Assembly (NCBI RefSeq): GCF_002904165.1
Contig: NZ_CVTD020000016.1
Coordinates: 62,001-126,000 of the forward strand
Source: Herbinix hemicellulosilytica
GTDB lineage: Bacteria; Bacillota; Clostridia; Lachnospirales; Lachnospiraceae
Direction: 5' to 3'
DNA: 64,000 bases
Shown here piece by piece: positions 43,957-52,211 of the stretch; the stretch's first letter is position 1, and each line of letters starts with the position of its first letter. The translations under genes were made by a program, and so were the position numbers. Below the pieces are notes generated by a model that searched no databases, was not told the origin of the DNA, and saw nothing but the letters and a program-made list of their open reading frames with translations.

Positions 43957-45069
43957 ATGTCAGGATCAATTTACGGAAAATGTTTTACTATATCTACCTG
44001 GGGCGAATCCCACGGTGAAGGATACGGAGTTGTTATAGACGGCTGTCCGGCAGGCCTGCCTTTAGACGAAAGTCAGATACAGGCATATTTAAAACGCAGA
44101 AAGCCCGGTCAGTCAAAATTCTCTACTCCAAGAAAAGAAGAAGACAAAGTACGGATTTTATCCGGAGTTTTTGAGGGAAAGACTACGGGAACCCCTATTT
44201 CTTTAATAGTTTTCAACGAAAACCAGCGTTCATCCGATTATTCCGATATAGCTTCCTATTACCGGCCCGGGCATGCCGATTATACCTATGATATGAAATA
44301 CGGTTTCAGAGATTACAGGGGAGGCGGCCGTTCCTCAGGAAGAGAAACTATAAGCAGGGTGGCTGCCGGTGCTATAGCTTCTGCAATTCTTAAGGAACTG
44401 GGTATTACGGTATATGCCTACACAAAATCCATAGGCCCGGTAACTATCGAGTATCAGAAATGCCGTAAAGAATTCTCTATGCAAAATCCCCTTTACATGC
44501 CGGATCTTGAAGCGGCAAAAAAGGCCGAAGAATATATCATGGAAAAACAGGCAGAAAACGATTCGGTTGGCGGAGTAATTGAATGTATAGTAACCGGAAT
44601 GCCTCCCGGCATTGGAGAGCCGGTATTCGACAAGCTTGATGCCGCTCTTGCCAAGGCTGTTATGTCTATCGGAGCAGTTAAAGGAGTAGAAATCGGAGAC
44701 GGTTTTCAGGTTACTACCCGAACAGGATCAGAGAATAACGATCCTTTTGCTTATGATCAAAATAAACGCTTGATAAAACTAACCAACCATGCAGGGGGAA
44801 TATTGGGAGGTTTAAGCGACGGTTCCGAAATAATCCTTAGAGCCGCTATAAAACCTACCGCTTCAATAGGAAGGCCTCAAAGAACTGCTAATAAAAATAA
44901 TGAAAATATAGAAATTCAGATTGTCGGCCGCCATGATCCCATAATCGTACCCAGAGCCGTTGTTGTGGTAGAATCCATGGTAGCAATTACTCTGGTTGAT
45001 TTCCTTTTCCAGGGAATGACCGCAAGAATGGACCGGATTAAGGAATTTTATAACCTATATAAACAATAA
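43957..45069 (+). CDS. aroC: Chorismate synthase
   Basis: Last step of the shikimate pathway: EPSP to chorismate, using reduced FMN. 370 residues from ATG 43957 (TTGGAGTG upstream; the GTG at 43948 is part of that site). Signatures WGESHGEGYGVVIDGCPAGL, FSTPRKEEDKVRILSGVFEGKTTGTPI, YRPGHADYTYDMKYG, DYRGGGRSSGRETISRVAAGA and LGGLSDGSEIILRAAIKPT. Stand-alone gene; no other aromatic genes in the window. Confidence 0.97.
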   Translation: MSGSIYGKCFTISTWGESHGEGYGVVIDGCPAGLPLDESQIQAYLKRRKPGQSKFSTPRKEEDKVRILSGVFEGKTTGTPISLIVFNENQRSSDYSDIASYYRPGHADYTYDMKYGFRDYRGGGRSSGRETISRVAAGAIASAILKELGITVYAYTKSIGPVTIEYQKCRKEFSMQNPLYMPDLEAAKKAEEYIMEKQAENDSVGGVIECIVTGMPPGIGEPVFDKLDAALAKAVMSIGAVKGVEIGDGFQVTTRTGSENNDPFAYDQNKRLIKLTNHAGGILGGLSDGSEIILRAAIKPTASIGRPQRTANKNNENIEIQIVGRHDPIIVPRAVVVVESMVAITLVDFLFQGMTARMDRIKEFYNLYKQ

Positions 45070-45245
45070 AAATTAACTATAAGACAAATTTGACAGTTTT
45101 AGTTTTCTTATAGTATAATTTTATGGAATTATATGTAAAATATAGGTTAAGTATTAATGTATTATTTTATGGATATGTAATGATATATACTTACATTAAA
45201 AAAATAAACCGCTAAAATAATATATTAGTGAGGTTTTAGTTTAGT

Positions 45246-45920
45246 ATGAAATCACAAAAATACTTTATATTATTTTCAATTTTCATCATAATTCTCTTAT
45301 CTTTATATGGCTGTAAGAAAAAAAGCGAAAACATTGAGCCTATAGAGGATTTACTCTTGTCACAACTTGACTGGAAAGCCGATGATTTCCTGTCTTTTCT
45401 TGATGATGAAAAACAAAAAAATATAATTTCGATTAAAAATATCTATTACGGGGATTTTACTGACGATGACGAAGAAGATTTACTGGTACTTTTTCATGTT
45501 TCACATGACGATATAGGCGGGCGTGACCATTACATTGCTGCCGTATACAATAGAAAAAGTCTTGATATCAGAACTCAACAAACCATACTATCTGAAAATG
45601 TAAGTATATATGTTTTGCCATATGAAAACGGAAAAGATTATATCTTATGTGTGGGCAATACGGTTTATCAGGGAATCCCGGCTTATACGGCACAATTGTA
45701 TCAAATACAGGATAATAATTGGGCATCAATTCCCATATCAAATTATAATCAGGATGATAGCTATATTTATGCGGTAACAGACAATTCATTATTGCACATT
45801 GTTGAAATAAAATTCGATGATCATATGGAAATATCCTATAATTATATGTCTACTCTCTATTGGGACAGTTTTAGCGGAAAATTTGTTGATATATCAGAAT
45901 CCGGATATCCTTACAGGTAA
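45246..45920 (+). CDS. Lipoprotein of unknown function
   Basis: 224 residues with a signal peptide and lipobox LYGC (Cys23), then a basic KKK and a mature region with YYGDFTDDDEEDLLVLFHV, a motif like the calcium-binding turns of VCBS/FG-GAP propeller repeats, followed by beta-rich segments. Probably anchored on the outer face of the membrane. No known domain recognised beyond that. Monocistronic, followed by a terminator. Confidence 0.8.
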   Translation: MKSQKYFILFSIFIIILLSLYGCKKKSENIEPIEDLLLSQLDWKADDFLSFLDDEKQKNIISIKNIYYGDFTDDDEEDLLVLFHVSHDDIGGRDHYIAAVYNRKSLDIRTQQTILSENVSIYVLPYENGKDYILCVGNTVYQGIPAYTAQLYQIQDNNWASIPISNYNQDDSYIYAVTDNSLLHIVEIKFDDHMEISYNYMSTLYWDSFSGKFVDISESGYPYR

Positions 45921-45963
45921 CAGAAAAAACCTTAAGTGCTTACCATAACCTAATCTATCATTT

Positions 45964-46016
45964 CAGGGCTGTTTAGATGTGAGTTTAATATTACTGTTAA
46001 AACAGCCTTGTTTTTG
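45964..46016 (+). terminator. Terminator of the lipoprotein gene
   Basis: CAGGGCTGTTT / AAACAGCCTTG stem with a wobble, then TTTTTG. Confidence 0.75.
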
Positions 46017-46378
46017 TGCCCATATAAATAAAATGATAAACAGTAATAGTTTTTATATTTTAATCATATCCGATCTACTTTTAGCAATTATGTTCAAATC
46101 ATAAAAATCAATTCATTTTAACTAAAATTATTCATTTCTGCCTACTATTCATAATTTTATCTTTTCATATCTTATTTTAAATGTGACATCCTATTTATAA
46201 GAAATATTTTAGTCAATTTAAAATATTTAGTTATTTCATTTATTATTTTATTCACTGAATATGCTCAAATAATTACTGCATTTTTTAACTTTTTAGCCTC
46301 AATCTAATAGAATAAAATTACAGTTTCTATAACTTTTTGCCATGCCGAAACTACTTTATAATTAAATAAAAAAAGGTA
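46017..46378. other. Gene-free AT-rich stretch before the pot operon
   Basis: About 360 bases of very AT-rich DNA without a credible reading frame or structured element; the pot promoter begins right after it. Confidence 0.5.
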
Positions 46379-46406
46379 TTGACATCCATATTTTTATATG
46401 TATAAT
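46379..46406 (+). promoter_or_regulatory. Promoter of the regulator-potABCD operon
   Basis: TTGACA (46379-46384), 16 bp, TATAAT (46401-46406): both hexamers perfect. Expected RNA start about 46413. Confidence 0.8.
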
Positions 46407-46420
46407 GGTAATTGCATTTT

Positions 46421-46437
46421 GTTTAGAAATGCTAAAC
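46421..46437. promoter_or_regulatory. Inverted repeat operator candidate for the XRE/cupin regulator
   Basis: GTTTAG, five bases, CTAAAC: a perfect dyad 8-25 bases past the predicted start of transcription and 44 bases before the regulator gene. Position and symmetry suit autorepression by the HTH protein encoded first in the operon. Inference. Confidence 0.5.
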
Positions 46438-46480
46438 TCTAAGTTTATTTTTATTAAATTTTCAAAAAAAGGAGTTTTTT

Positions 46481-47020
46481 ATGAACATCGGTCAAAAGAT
46501 TAAGGAATTACGTATCCAAAAAAACCTGACTCAGGAAGAATTGGCCGATCGGGCAGAGTTGTCCAAAGGCTTTATTTCTCAATTAGAACGGGATTTAACC
46601 TCTCCTTCCATTGCTACCCTGGTAGACATCTTACAATGTCTGGGAACAAATTTGGAGGAGTTTTTCAGCGGTACCTCTGCCGAACAAGTTGTTTTTAAAA
46701 AGTCAGATTATTTCGAGAAATATGATGCTGAACTTAAGAGCCTGGTAAAGTGGATAATCCCCAATGCCCAAAAAAATATAATGGAGCCGATACTCCTTAC
46801 TTTGGAACCCGGCGGTTCTACATACCCGGATAATCCCCATGAGGGCGAGGAATTCGGTTATGTATTAAGCGGCAGTATAACTCTACATATCGGGAACCGT
46901 ACCTATAAGGTCAAAAAAGGAGAATCATTCTATTTTACGGCAAATAAGCAACATTATGTTACGGCTTCAGAAAAAACCGGAGCTACCTTGCTCTGGGTAT
47001 CCACACCACCGAGTTTCTAA
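46481..47020 (+). CDS. XRE-family regulator with cupin domain (PuuR-like)
   Basis: Transcription regulator of the polyamine transport operon it heads. HTH_3 at residues ~6-60 (IKELRIQKNLTQEELADRA, SKGFISQLERDLTSPS), and a C-terminal cupin (~105-175: EEFGYVLSGSITLHIGNRTYKVKKGESFYFTANKQH) that probably binds a small ligand such as a polyamine. 179 residues, normal for the group. AAGGAG precedes the ATG. It lies 22 bases before potA. Likely represses when polyamine is plentiful. Confidence 0.92.
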   Translation: MNIGQKIKELRIQKNLTQEELADRAELSKGFISQLERDLTSPSIATLVDILQCLGTNLEEFFSGTSAEQVVFKKSDYFEKYDAELKSLVKWIIPNAQKNIMEPILLTLEPGGSTYPDNPHEGEEFGYVLSGSITLHIGNRTYKVKKGESFYFTANKQHYVTASEKTGATLLWVSTPPSF

Positions 47021-47042
47021 AATATAAAAAGGAGAATTGCCC

Positions 47043-48119
47043 ATGACGGATAATAAATTAATAAATCTTGTAAATATAACCAAATCCTATGGCGACAATG
47101 TCGTGTTGGATGATTTAAACTTATATATTCGAGAAAATGAATTTGTTACTTTGCTTGGCCCTTCCGGCTGCGGCAAAACTACCACATTAAGAATAATCGG
47201 TGGTTTTGAAACACCAGATAAAGGGCAGGTAATTTTTGAAGGCAAGGATATTACGAAAGTGCCGCCTAATGAAAGACAGGTTAATACCGTATTCCAAAAG
47301 TACGCTCTTTTTAATCATATGACAATCGCCGAAAATATAGCATTCGGACTTAAAATAAAGAAAAAAAGCAAGGCCTACATTCAGGATAAAATAAAGTATG
47401 CCCTTAAGCTTGTTAACCTGGATGGATTTGAAAATCGTATGCCGGATTCATTAAGCGGTGGCCAACAACAACGTATCGCCATAGCCAGGGCAATTGTTAA
47501 CGAGCCGAAGGTGCTTTTACTGGATGAGCCTCTCGGAGCTTTGGATTTAAAACTTCGTCAGGATATGCAGTATGAGCTTATAAGGCTTAAGAATGAACTC
47601 GGCATTACTTTTGTATATGTAACACACGATCAGGAAGAAGCCCTTACAATGTCTGATACCATAGTCGTAATGAATCAGGGCTATATCCAGCAGATAGGTA
47701 CTCCGGAAGAAATTTATAACGAGCCTAAGAATGCTTTCGTTGCGGATTTCATAGGAGAAAGCAATATTCTTCCCGGTATAATGGTTGAGGATAAACTTGT
47801 AAACATATTCGGAGTAAACTTTGTATGTGTTGATACCGGTTTCGGAAAAAACAAACCGGTGGATGTGGTAATACGTCCCGAAGATATCGATTTGGTTAAA
47901 CCTGAAGAAGGTATCATCAAAGGAGTAGTAACTTCTCTGATATTTAAAGGTGTCCATTATGAAATGGAAGTTCACGCTTGCGATCATGACTGGCTGGTAC
48001 ATTCTACGGATTTGTTCCCTGTAGGTACCGAGGTAGGCATCTGGGTGGATCCTTTTGATATCCAGATTATGAATAAACCCGAATCCGAAGACGAAGAAGC
48101 TGTTGAAGTAGAGTTATAG
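47043..48119 (+). CDS. potA: Spermidine/putrescine ABC transporter ATPase PotA
   Basis: ATP-binding subunit of the polyamine importer. [14 protein letters not shown] (Walker A), [13 protein letters not shown] (signature), [11 protein letters not shown] (Walker B), [13 protein letters not shown] (switch His), and a C-terminal TOBE domain (~270-340). ATG at 47043 is eight bases after GGAG; an in-frame TTG six bases earlier is less likely. 358 residues. Followed closely by potB. Confidence 0.96.
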   Translation: MTDNKLINLVNITKSYGDNVVLDDLNLYIRENEFVTLLGPSGCGKTTTLRIIGGFETPDKGQVIFEGKDITKVPPNERQVNTVFQKYALFNHMTIAENIAFGLKIKKKSKAYIQDKIKYALKLVNLDGFENRMPDSLSGGQQQRIAIARAIVNEPKVLLLDEPLGALDLKLRQDMQYELIRLKNELGITFVYVTHDQEEALTMSDTIVVMNQGYIQQIGTPEEIYNEPKNAFVADFIGESNILPGIMVEDKLVNIFGVNFVCVDTGFGKNKPVDVVIRPEDIDLVKPEEGIIKGVVTSLIFKGVHYEMEVHACDHDWLVHSTDLFPVGTEVGIWVDPFDIQIMNKPESEDEEAVEVEL

Positions 48120-48128
48120 GAGGATCCC

Positions 48129-49010
48129 ATGAAGTTAAGGAATGTTTTAAAAACCAGAACTCCAAAATCTCCTGTGCACAAAAGCGCAAGCGGTCCGAAT
48201 ATGCCGAAAGCAAAATGGTTGTCTTTCCCTTATATAGTATGGATGATTGGCTTTATTATAATTCCTCTTGTTGTAATTTTTTACTACGGGCTGACAACAT
48301 CAGACAGCACATTTACACTGAATAATATAGCACTTGTCATGGATCCTATAAACCTTAAAGCCTTAAAACAGGCATTGGAGCTGTCTCTTGTAAGTACTGT
48401 TATCTGCTTATTGCTGGCTTACCCACTTGCCATGATTTTAAATAAATCAAAAATGAACAGTAACAGCTTTATAGTAATGATTATTATTCTTCCCATGTGG
48501 ATGAACTTTTTGTTAAGAACTATAGCCTGGCAAAACATCCTGGAAAAAACCGGAATAATAAATACCATACTGAACTTTTTCAAACTGCCTACAGTTAATA
48601 TCATTAACACTCCTGCTGCAATCATTCTCGGTATGGTATATAATTTTTTGCCTTTTATGGTCCTTCCCATATACAATGTCCTGATAAAAATTGACCAGGA
48701 TGTTATAAATGCGGCAAGAGATTTGGGTGCAAACGGAATGCAGACCTTTTTAAAAATTATACTTCCGTTAAGCCTTCCCGGAGTCATAAGCGGTATAACA
48801 ATGGTATTTGTACCCTCTCTTACTACCTTTGTAATTTCAACTATTTTGGGAGGTAACAAAATCGTCCTGATTGGTAACGTTATCGAACAGCAATTCCGTG
48901 TCGGTAACTGGCATGCAGGTTCGGGACTTTCATTGGTGCTTATGATTTTTATCTTGATAAGCATGGCTATATTATCCAAATACGATAAGGAGGGAAGCAG
49001 CCTATGGTAA
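48129..49010 (+). CDS. potB: Polyamine ABC transporter permease PotB
   Basis: First channel subunit. 293 residues with six membrane segments; the coupling loop INAARDLGANGMQTFLKIILPLSLPG is the EAA motif. The N-terminal ~30 residues are basic and cytoplasmic. AGGAGG seven bases before the ATG. The last 7 bases overlap potC. Confidence 0.95.
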   Translation: MKLRNVLKTRTPKSPVHKSASGPNMPKAKWLSFPYIVWMIGFIIIPLVVIFYYGLTTSDSTFTLNNIALVMDPINLKALKQALELSLVSTVICLLLAYPLAMILNKSKMNSNSFIVMIIILPMWMNFLLRTIAWQNILEKTGIINTILNFFKLPTVNIINTPAAIILGMVYNFLPFMVLPIYNVLIKIDQDVINAARDLGANGMQTFLKIILPLSLPGVISGITMVFVPSLTTFVISTILGGNKIVLIGNVIEQQFRVGNWHAGSGLSLVLMIFILISMAILSKYDKEGSSLW

Positions 49011-49801
49011 AGAAATTTTTCGAGCGGTTTTATGTAGGGCTTATAATATTATTTTTATACGCTCCGATTATTATATTAATTTTATTATCCTTTAACAGTT
49101 CAAAATCAAGAGCCAAATGGGGCGGCTTTACCCTCCGCTGGTATAGGGAGCTGTTTAAAAACGAAAGTATAATGAATGCCTTATATACTACATTGATTAT
49201 TGCTGTTTTATCAGCACTTATTGCAACCATAATCGGTACCGCAGCCGCAATCGCAATTAACAGTATGAAAAAGACTCCGCGGACCATAATGATTGCGATA
49301 ACCAATATCCCTATGCTTAATGCAGATATTGTCACAGGTATTTCGCTTATGCTTTTATTTGTGGCGCTTAAGTTTACTTTGGGCTTTACCAGCGTGCTGA
49401 TATCACATATAACCTTTAACATACCTTACGTAATATTAAGCGTCATGCCTAAACTAAAGCAATTAAACCCTCACACATATGAGGCTGCTTTGGATTTGGG
49501 AGCCACACCCCTTTATGCTTTTTTTAAAGTTATTTTGCCCGATATATTCCCCGGCGTACTGACAGGATTCTTTTTGGCCTTCACCATGTCATTGGATGAC
49601 TTTGTAATTACTCACTTTACCAAAGGCCCTCAGATAAATACTCTTTCAACCAAGATATATACGGAAGTACGTAAAGGTATAAAACCTGAGATTTATGCCC
49701 TTTCCACCTTAATGTTTGTAACGGTATTACTTTTACTGATTATCATCAATCGTAAAAATGATAAGAATGCAAATAAAAATACAATAATCAGTAAAATATA
49801 G
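49004..49801 (+). CDS. potC: Polyamine ABC transporter permease PotC
   Basis: Second channel subunit, 265 residues, six membrane helices, EAA loop YEAALDLGATPLYAFFKVILPDIFPG and the PotC-type FTMSLDDFVITHFTKGP segment. Overlaps potB by seven bases, so translation is coupled. Confidence 0.95.
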   Translation: MVKKFFERFYVGLIILFLYAPIIILILLSFNSSKSRAKWGGFTLRWYRELFKNESIMNALYTTLIIAVLSALIATIIGTAAAIAINSMKKTPRTIMIAITNIPMLNADIVTGISLMLLFVALKFTLGFTSVLISHITFNIPYVILSVMPKLKQLNPHTYEAALDLGATPLYAFFKVILPDIFPGVLTGFFLAFTMSLDDFVITHFTKGPQINTLSTKIYTEVRKGIKPEIYALSTLMFVTVLLLLIIINRKNDKNANKNTIISKI

Positions 49802-49889
49802 CTTATTTAATTAAGTAATATTTTCATTTAATTAAATATGGTAACTTTTTATTGTCATAATTTTAAATCAAAATATAAGGAGGCACGAA

Positions 49890-50936
49890 ATGAAAAAAAT
49901 CTTTACTTTAACTGCCCTTTTGATATTTGCGGTCATGCTTACGGGATGCTCCTCAAAAAATGAGAAAAAAGTATATGTATATAACTGGGGTGAATATATT
50001 GATCCCGAAGTACTGGATCTTTTTGAGGAAGAAACGGGTATCAAGGTAGTTTACGATGAATTTGAACAAAACGAAGATATGTATCCTAAAATTCAATCAG
50101 GGGCAGTAAATTATGATGTTGTTTGCCCTTCGGATTATATGATCCAGAAGATGATAGAAAATGATCTTTTGTATGAGATTAATTTTGATAATGTTCCCAA
50201 TATAAAATATATTGATCCTGCTTACTTAAAAAGTGCCGAAGCATTTGATCCCGGCAACAAGTACTCCGTTCCTTACTGCTGGGGAACCGTGGGCATCCTG
50301 TATAACAAGACCATGGTTGACGAACCGGTAGACAGCTGGAGCATTATATTTGACGAAAAATATGCCGGCAATATCCTTATGATGGACAGTGTAAGGGATG
50401 CATTCGGAATTGCCCTCAAATATCTCGGTTATGACTTAAACTCCACAAACGAGGCAGAACTGGAAGAAGCCAAAGCCCTGCTTCAGAAGCAATATCCTCT
50501 TGTTCAGGCTTATGTAGTTGACCAGGTCCGCGATAAGATGATAGGCGGAGAAGCTGCCATCGGTGTGATTTACTCCGGAGAAGCCATTTATACCAAAAGA
50601 GAAAATCCTGACCTTGAATATGTAGTTCCTAAAGAAGGTTCCAATGTATGGATTGATGCCTGGGTAATTCCTAAGACCAGTAAAAACAAAGAATATGCCG
50701 AAGCATTCATTAACTTTATGTGCAAACCTGAAATAGCTTTAAAGAACTTTGAATATATCACCTATTCCACACCTAATATGGGTGCCAGAGAGCTTATTGA
50801 GGACGAGGAAATCAAAAACAGCCCTATTGCTTTCCCGCCACAGGAAATCCTTGACAGATGTACCGCTTACAAATATCTTGGCGAAGAAGTCGAAAGCCTC
50901 TATATCCAGAAATGGAATGAAGTAAAAGGGGAATAA
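49890..50936 (+). CDS. potD: Polyamine-binding lipoprotein PotD
   Basis: Captures spermidine or putrescine outside the membrane. Signal peptide with lipobox LTGC (Cys20), then YNWGEYIDPEVLDLFEEET, VVCPSDYMIQKM, PYCWGTVGILYNKTMVD and WIDAWVIPKTSKNKEYAEAF, typical PotD/PotF. 348 residues. AAGGAGG precedes the ATG. Last gene of the operon; the 89-base gap after potC is AT-rich. Confidence 0.95.
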   Translation: MKKIFTLTALLIFAVMLTGCSSKNEKKVYVYNWGEYIDPEVLDLFEEETGIKVVYDEFEQNEDMYPKIQSGAVNYDVVCPSDYMIQKMIENDLLYEINFDNVPNIKYIDPAYLKSAEAFDPGNKYSVPYCWGTVGILYNKTMVDEPVDSWSIIFDEKYAGNILMMDSVRDAFGIALKYLGYDLNSTNEAELEEAKALLQKQYPLVQAYVVDQVRDKMIGGEAAIGVIYSGEAIYTKRENPDLEYVVPKEGSNVWIDAWVIPKTSKNKEYAEAFINFMCKPEIALKNFEYITYSTPNMGARELIEDEEIKNSPIAFPPQEILDRCTAYKYLGEEVESLYIQKWNEVKGE

Positions 50937-51038
50937 AAAAGATTGAATTAAAGATTTGTGTTTCAGTAGCTTTAATTCAAAAAGAAATTATTTAGTGAAA
51001 GATAAGATATTAAAATTTGCATAAAGTCCTAAAGTAAT

Positions 51039-51088
51039 TGTAAGTCAATAAATATTATTGATTATCGATAAATATTTATTGACTTACA
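51039..51088. promoter_or_regulatory. Long palindrome (copy 1) over the -35 of the DUF2975/HTH promoter
   Basis: 51039-51056 and 51071-51088 are perfect 18-bp inverted repeats (TGTAAGTCAATAAATATT) around a centre containing ATTATCGAT. The right arm contains TTGACT (51079-51084), followed after 17 bp by TATTTT (51102-51107), a promoter for the gene at 51176. A near-identical element lies at 52070-52122. The T-run after it means it could also end the pot transcript. Confidence 0.7.
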
Positions 51089-51175
51089 TTTTTTTATGTG
51101 ATATTTTCAAGAAAAACCGGCTAAATCAAACTATGCAGCATTTTACATAAGGTTTAATTTACAGGAGGATTTAAA

Positions 51176-51625
51176 ATGAAGAAATTTTCTCTGGTTCTGT
51201 TTACAAAGGGATTGCTGGACTTTATGTTTTTTAGCGGGATAATAATTTGTATAAGTGTCCCCTTCCTGTTTAAGCATGCAGGAAGATATATCAATATTTT
51301 TGATCTCTATTATGTACCCTTATCCATAATTTATATAATTTCAGGAATATTCGCTCTGGCAATATTAAGTGAGCTTCGCAAAATGTTCAAAACTGTAATA
51401 AATGAAAATCCCTTTATAAGGGAAAACGTAACTTCTCTTAAGAAAATGGGCATCTATGCTTTTGTTATAGCCGTACTTATGGGAGTAAAACTTATTTTTA
51501 CGGTAACATTTGCTGCTTTGGTACTTATACTGGTATTTATAATTGCCGGTTTGTTTTCCCTGGTGCTTGCCCAGGTGTTTGATCAGGCCGTTACTTATAA
51601 ACTTGAAAATGATCTGACTATATAA
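51176..51625 (+). CDS. DUF2975 family membrane protein
   Basis: 149 residues with four hydrophobic helices (about 12-32, 48-70, 95-115, 120-142) separated by short charged loops (LRKMFKTVINENPFIRENV), the layout of DUF2975. Function unknown; members are regularly encoded just before a small YozG-like HTH protein, as here (12 bases apart). AGGAGG seven bases before the ATG. Confidence 0.88.
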   Translation: MKKFSLVLFTKGLLDFMFFSGIIICISVPFLFKHAGRYINIFDLYYVPLSIIYIISGIFALAILSELRKMFKTVINENPFIRENVTSLKKMGIYAFVIAVLMGVKLIFTVTFAALVLILVFIIAGLFSLVLAQVFDQAVTYKLENDLTI

Positions 51626-51637
51626 GGAGGGATTTGA

Positions 51638-51883
51638 GTGATTTTAGTAAATCTGGACGTTGTAATGGCTAAACGCAAAATCGGACTGGCCGAACTGGCA
51701 AAAAAAGTAGACATAACCCAGGCAAATCTCTCCATACTGAAAAACAATAAAGCAAAAGCCATCCGTTTCAGTACCCTGGATGCAATCTGCAAGGCCCTAA
51801 ACTGCCAGCCCGGAGATATACTGGTATATGTTGAGGATGAAGATAATGATGGAAACGAAATCCGCAGCGATGTTAAAGCCTGA
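51638..51883 (+). CDS. YozG-like XRE helix-turn-helix regulator
   Basis: 81 residues, essentially one Cro/C1-type HTH: MILVNLDVVMAKRKIGLAEL, DITQANLSILKNNKAKAIRF, LDAICKALNCQPGDILVY, then an acidic tail. GTG start at 51638 with GGAGG nine bases upstream; the start MI(L)VNLDV(V)MAKRK is conserved in this family. Probably dimeric. It is the natural candidate to bind the two matching palindromes at 51039 and 52070, one before its own operon and one before the next gene. Confidence 0.92.
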   Translation: MILVNLDVVMAKRKIGLAELAKKVDITQANLSILKNNKAKAIRFSTLDAICKALNCQPGDILVYVEDEDNDGNEIRSDVKA

Positions 51884-51903
51884 CATTTACCTGTCCATAT
51901 TGG

Positions 51904-51927
51904 CCGCCAATCAAGGCGGTTTTTTTA
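51904..51927 (+). terminator. Terminator of the DUF2975-HTH operon
   Basis: CCGCC, loop AATCAA, GGCGG, then TTTTTTT. The remaining bases to the next promoter (51928-52069) show nothing else. Confidence 0.88.
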
Positions 51928-52069
51928 TTTTACATATTCTTAAAATCGTATATGCTCAGCCGTAAACTAAAAGCTAATATACTTAAAGTTTTTAGATTGG
52001 TATTATTTTTATTTTACGGCCTCCCGATTCAATATATTCCGTCTGTACTTCGTAATGTAACATCATTTT

Positions 52070-52122
52070 TTGAAAGTCAATAAAAATTTATCGATTATCG
52101 ATAAATTTTTATTGACTTTCAA
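52070..52122. promoter_or_regulatory. Long palindrome (copy 2) over the -35 of the DUF4173 gene promoter
   Basis: 52070-52095 and 52097-52122 are perfect 26-bp inverted repeats about a single T, with core TTTATCGATTATCGATAAA and outer GTCAATAAA/TTTATTGAC. The right arm includes TTGACT (52112-52117), followed after 17 bp by TAATAA (52135-52140). The sequence, and its position relative to the promoter, match the copy at 51039. Confidence 0.75.
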
Positions 52123-52211
52123 TTATTATTATGATAATAAATTATATAGAAATTATAAAGTCAAATAAAACTGAACCTATATAATTTTCATCTTTAAGGG
52201 GGTTATATATT

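Noticed and set aside
48419-48979. 186-codon minus-strand frame
   Set aside because: Antisense to potB.
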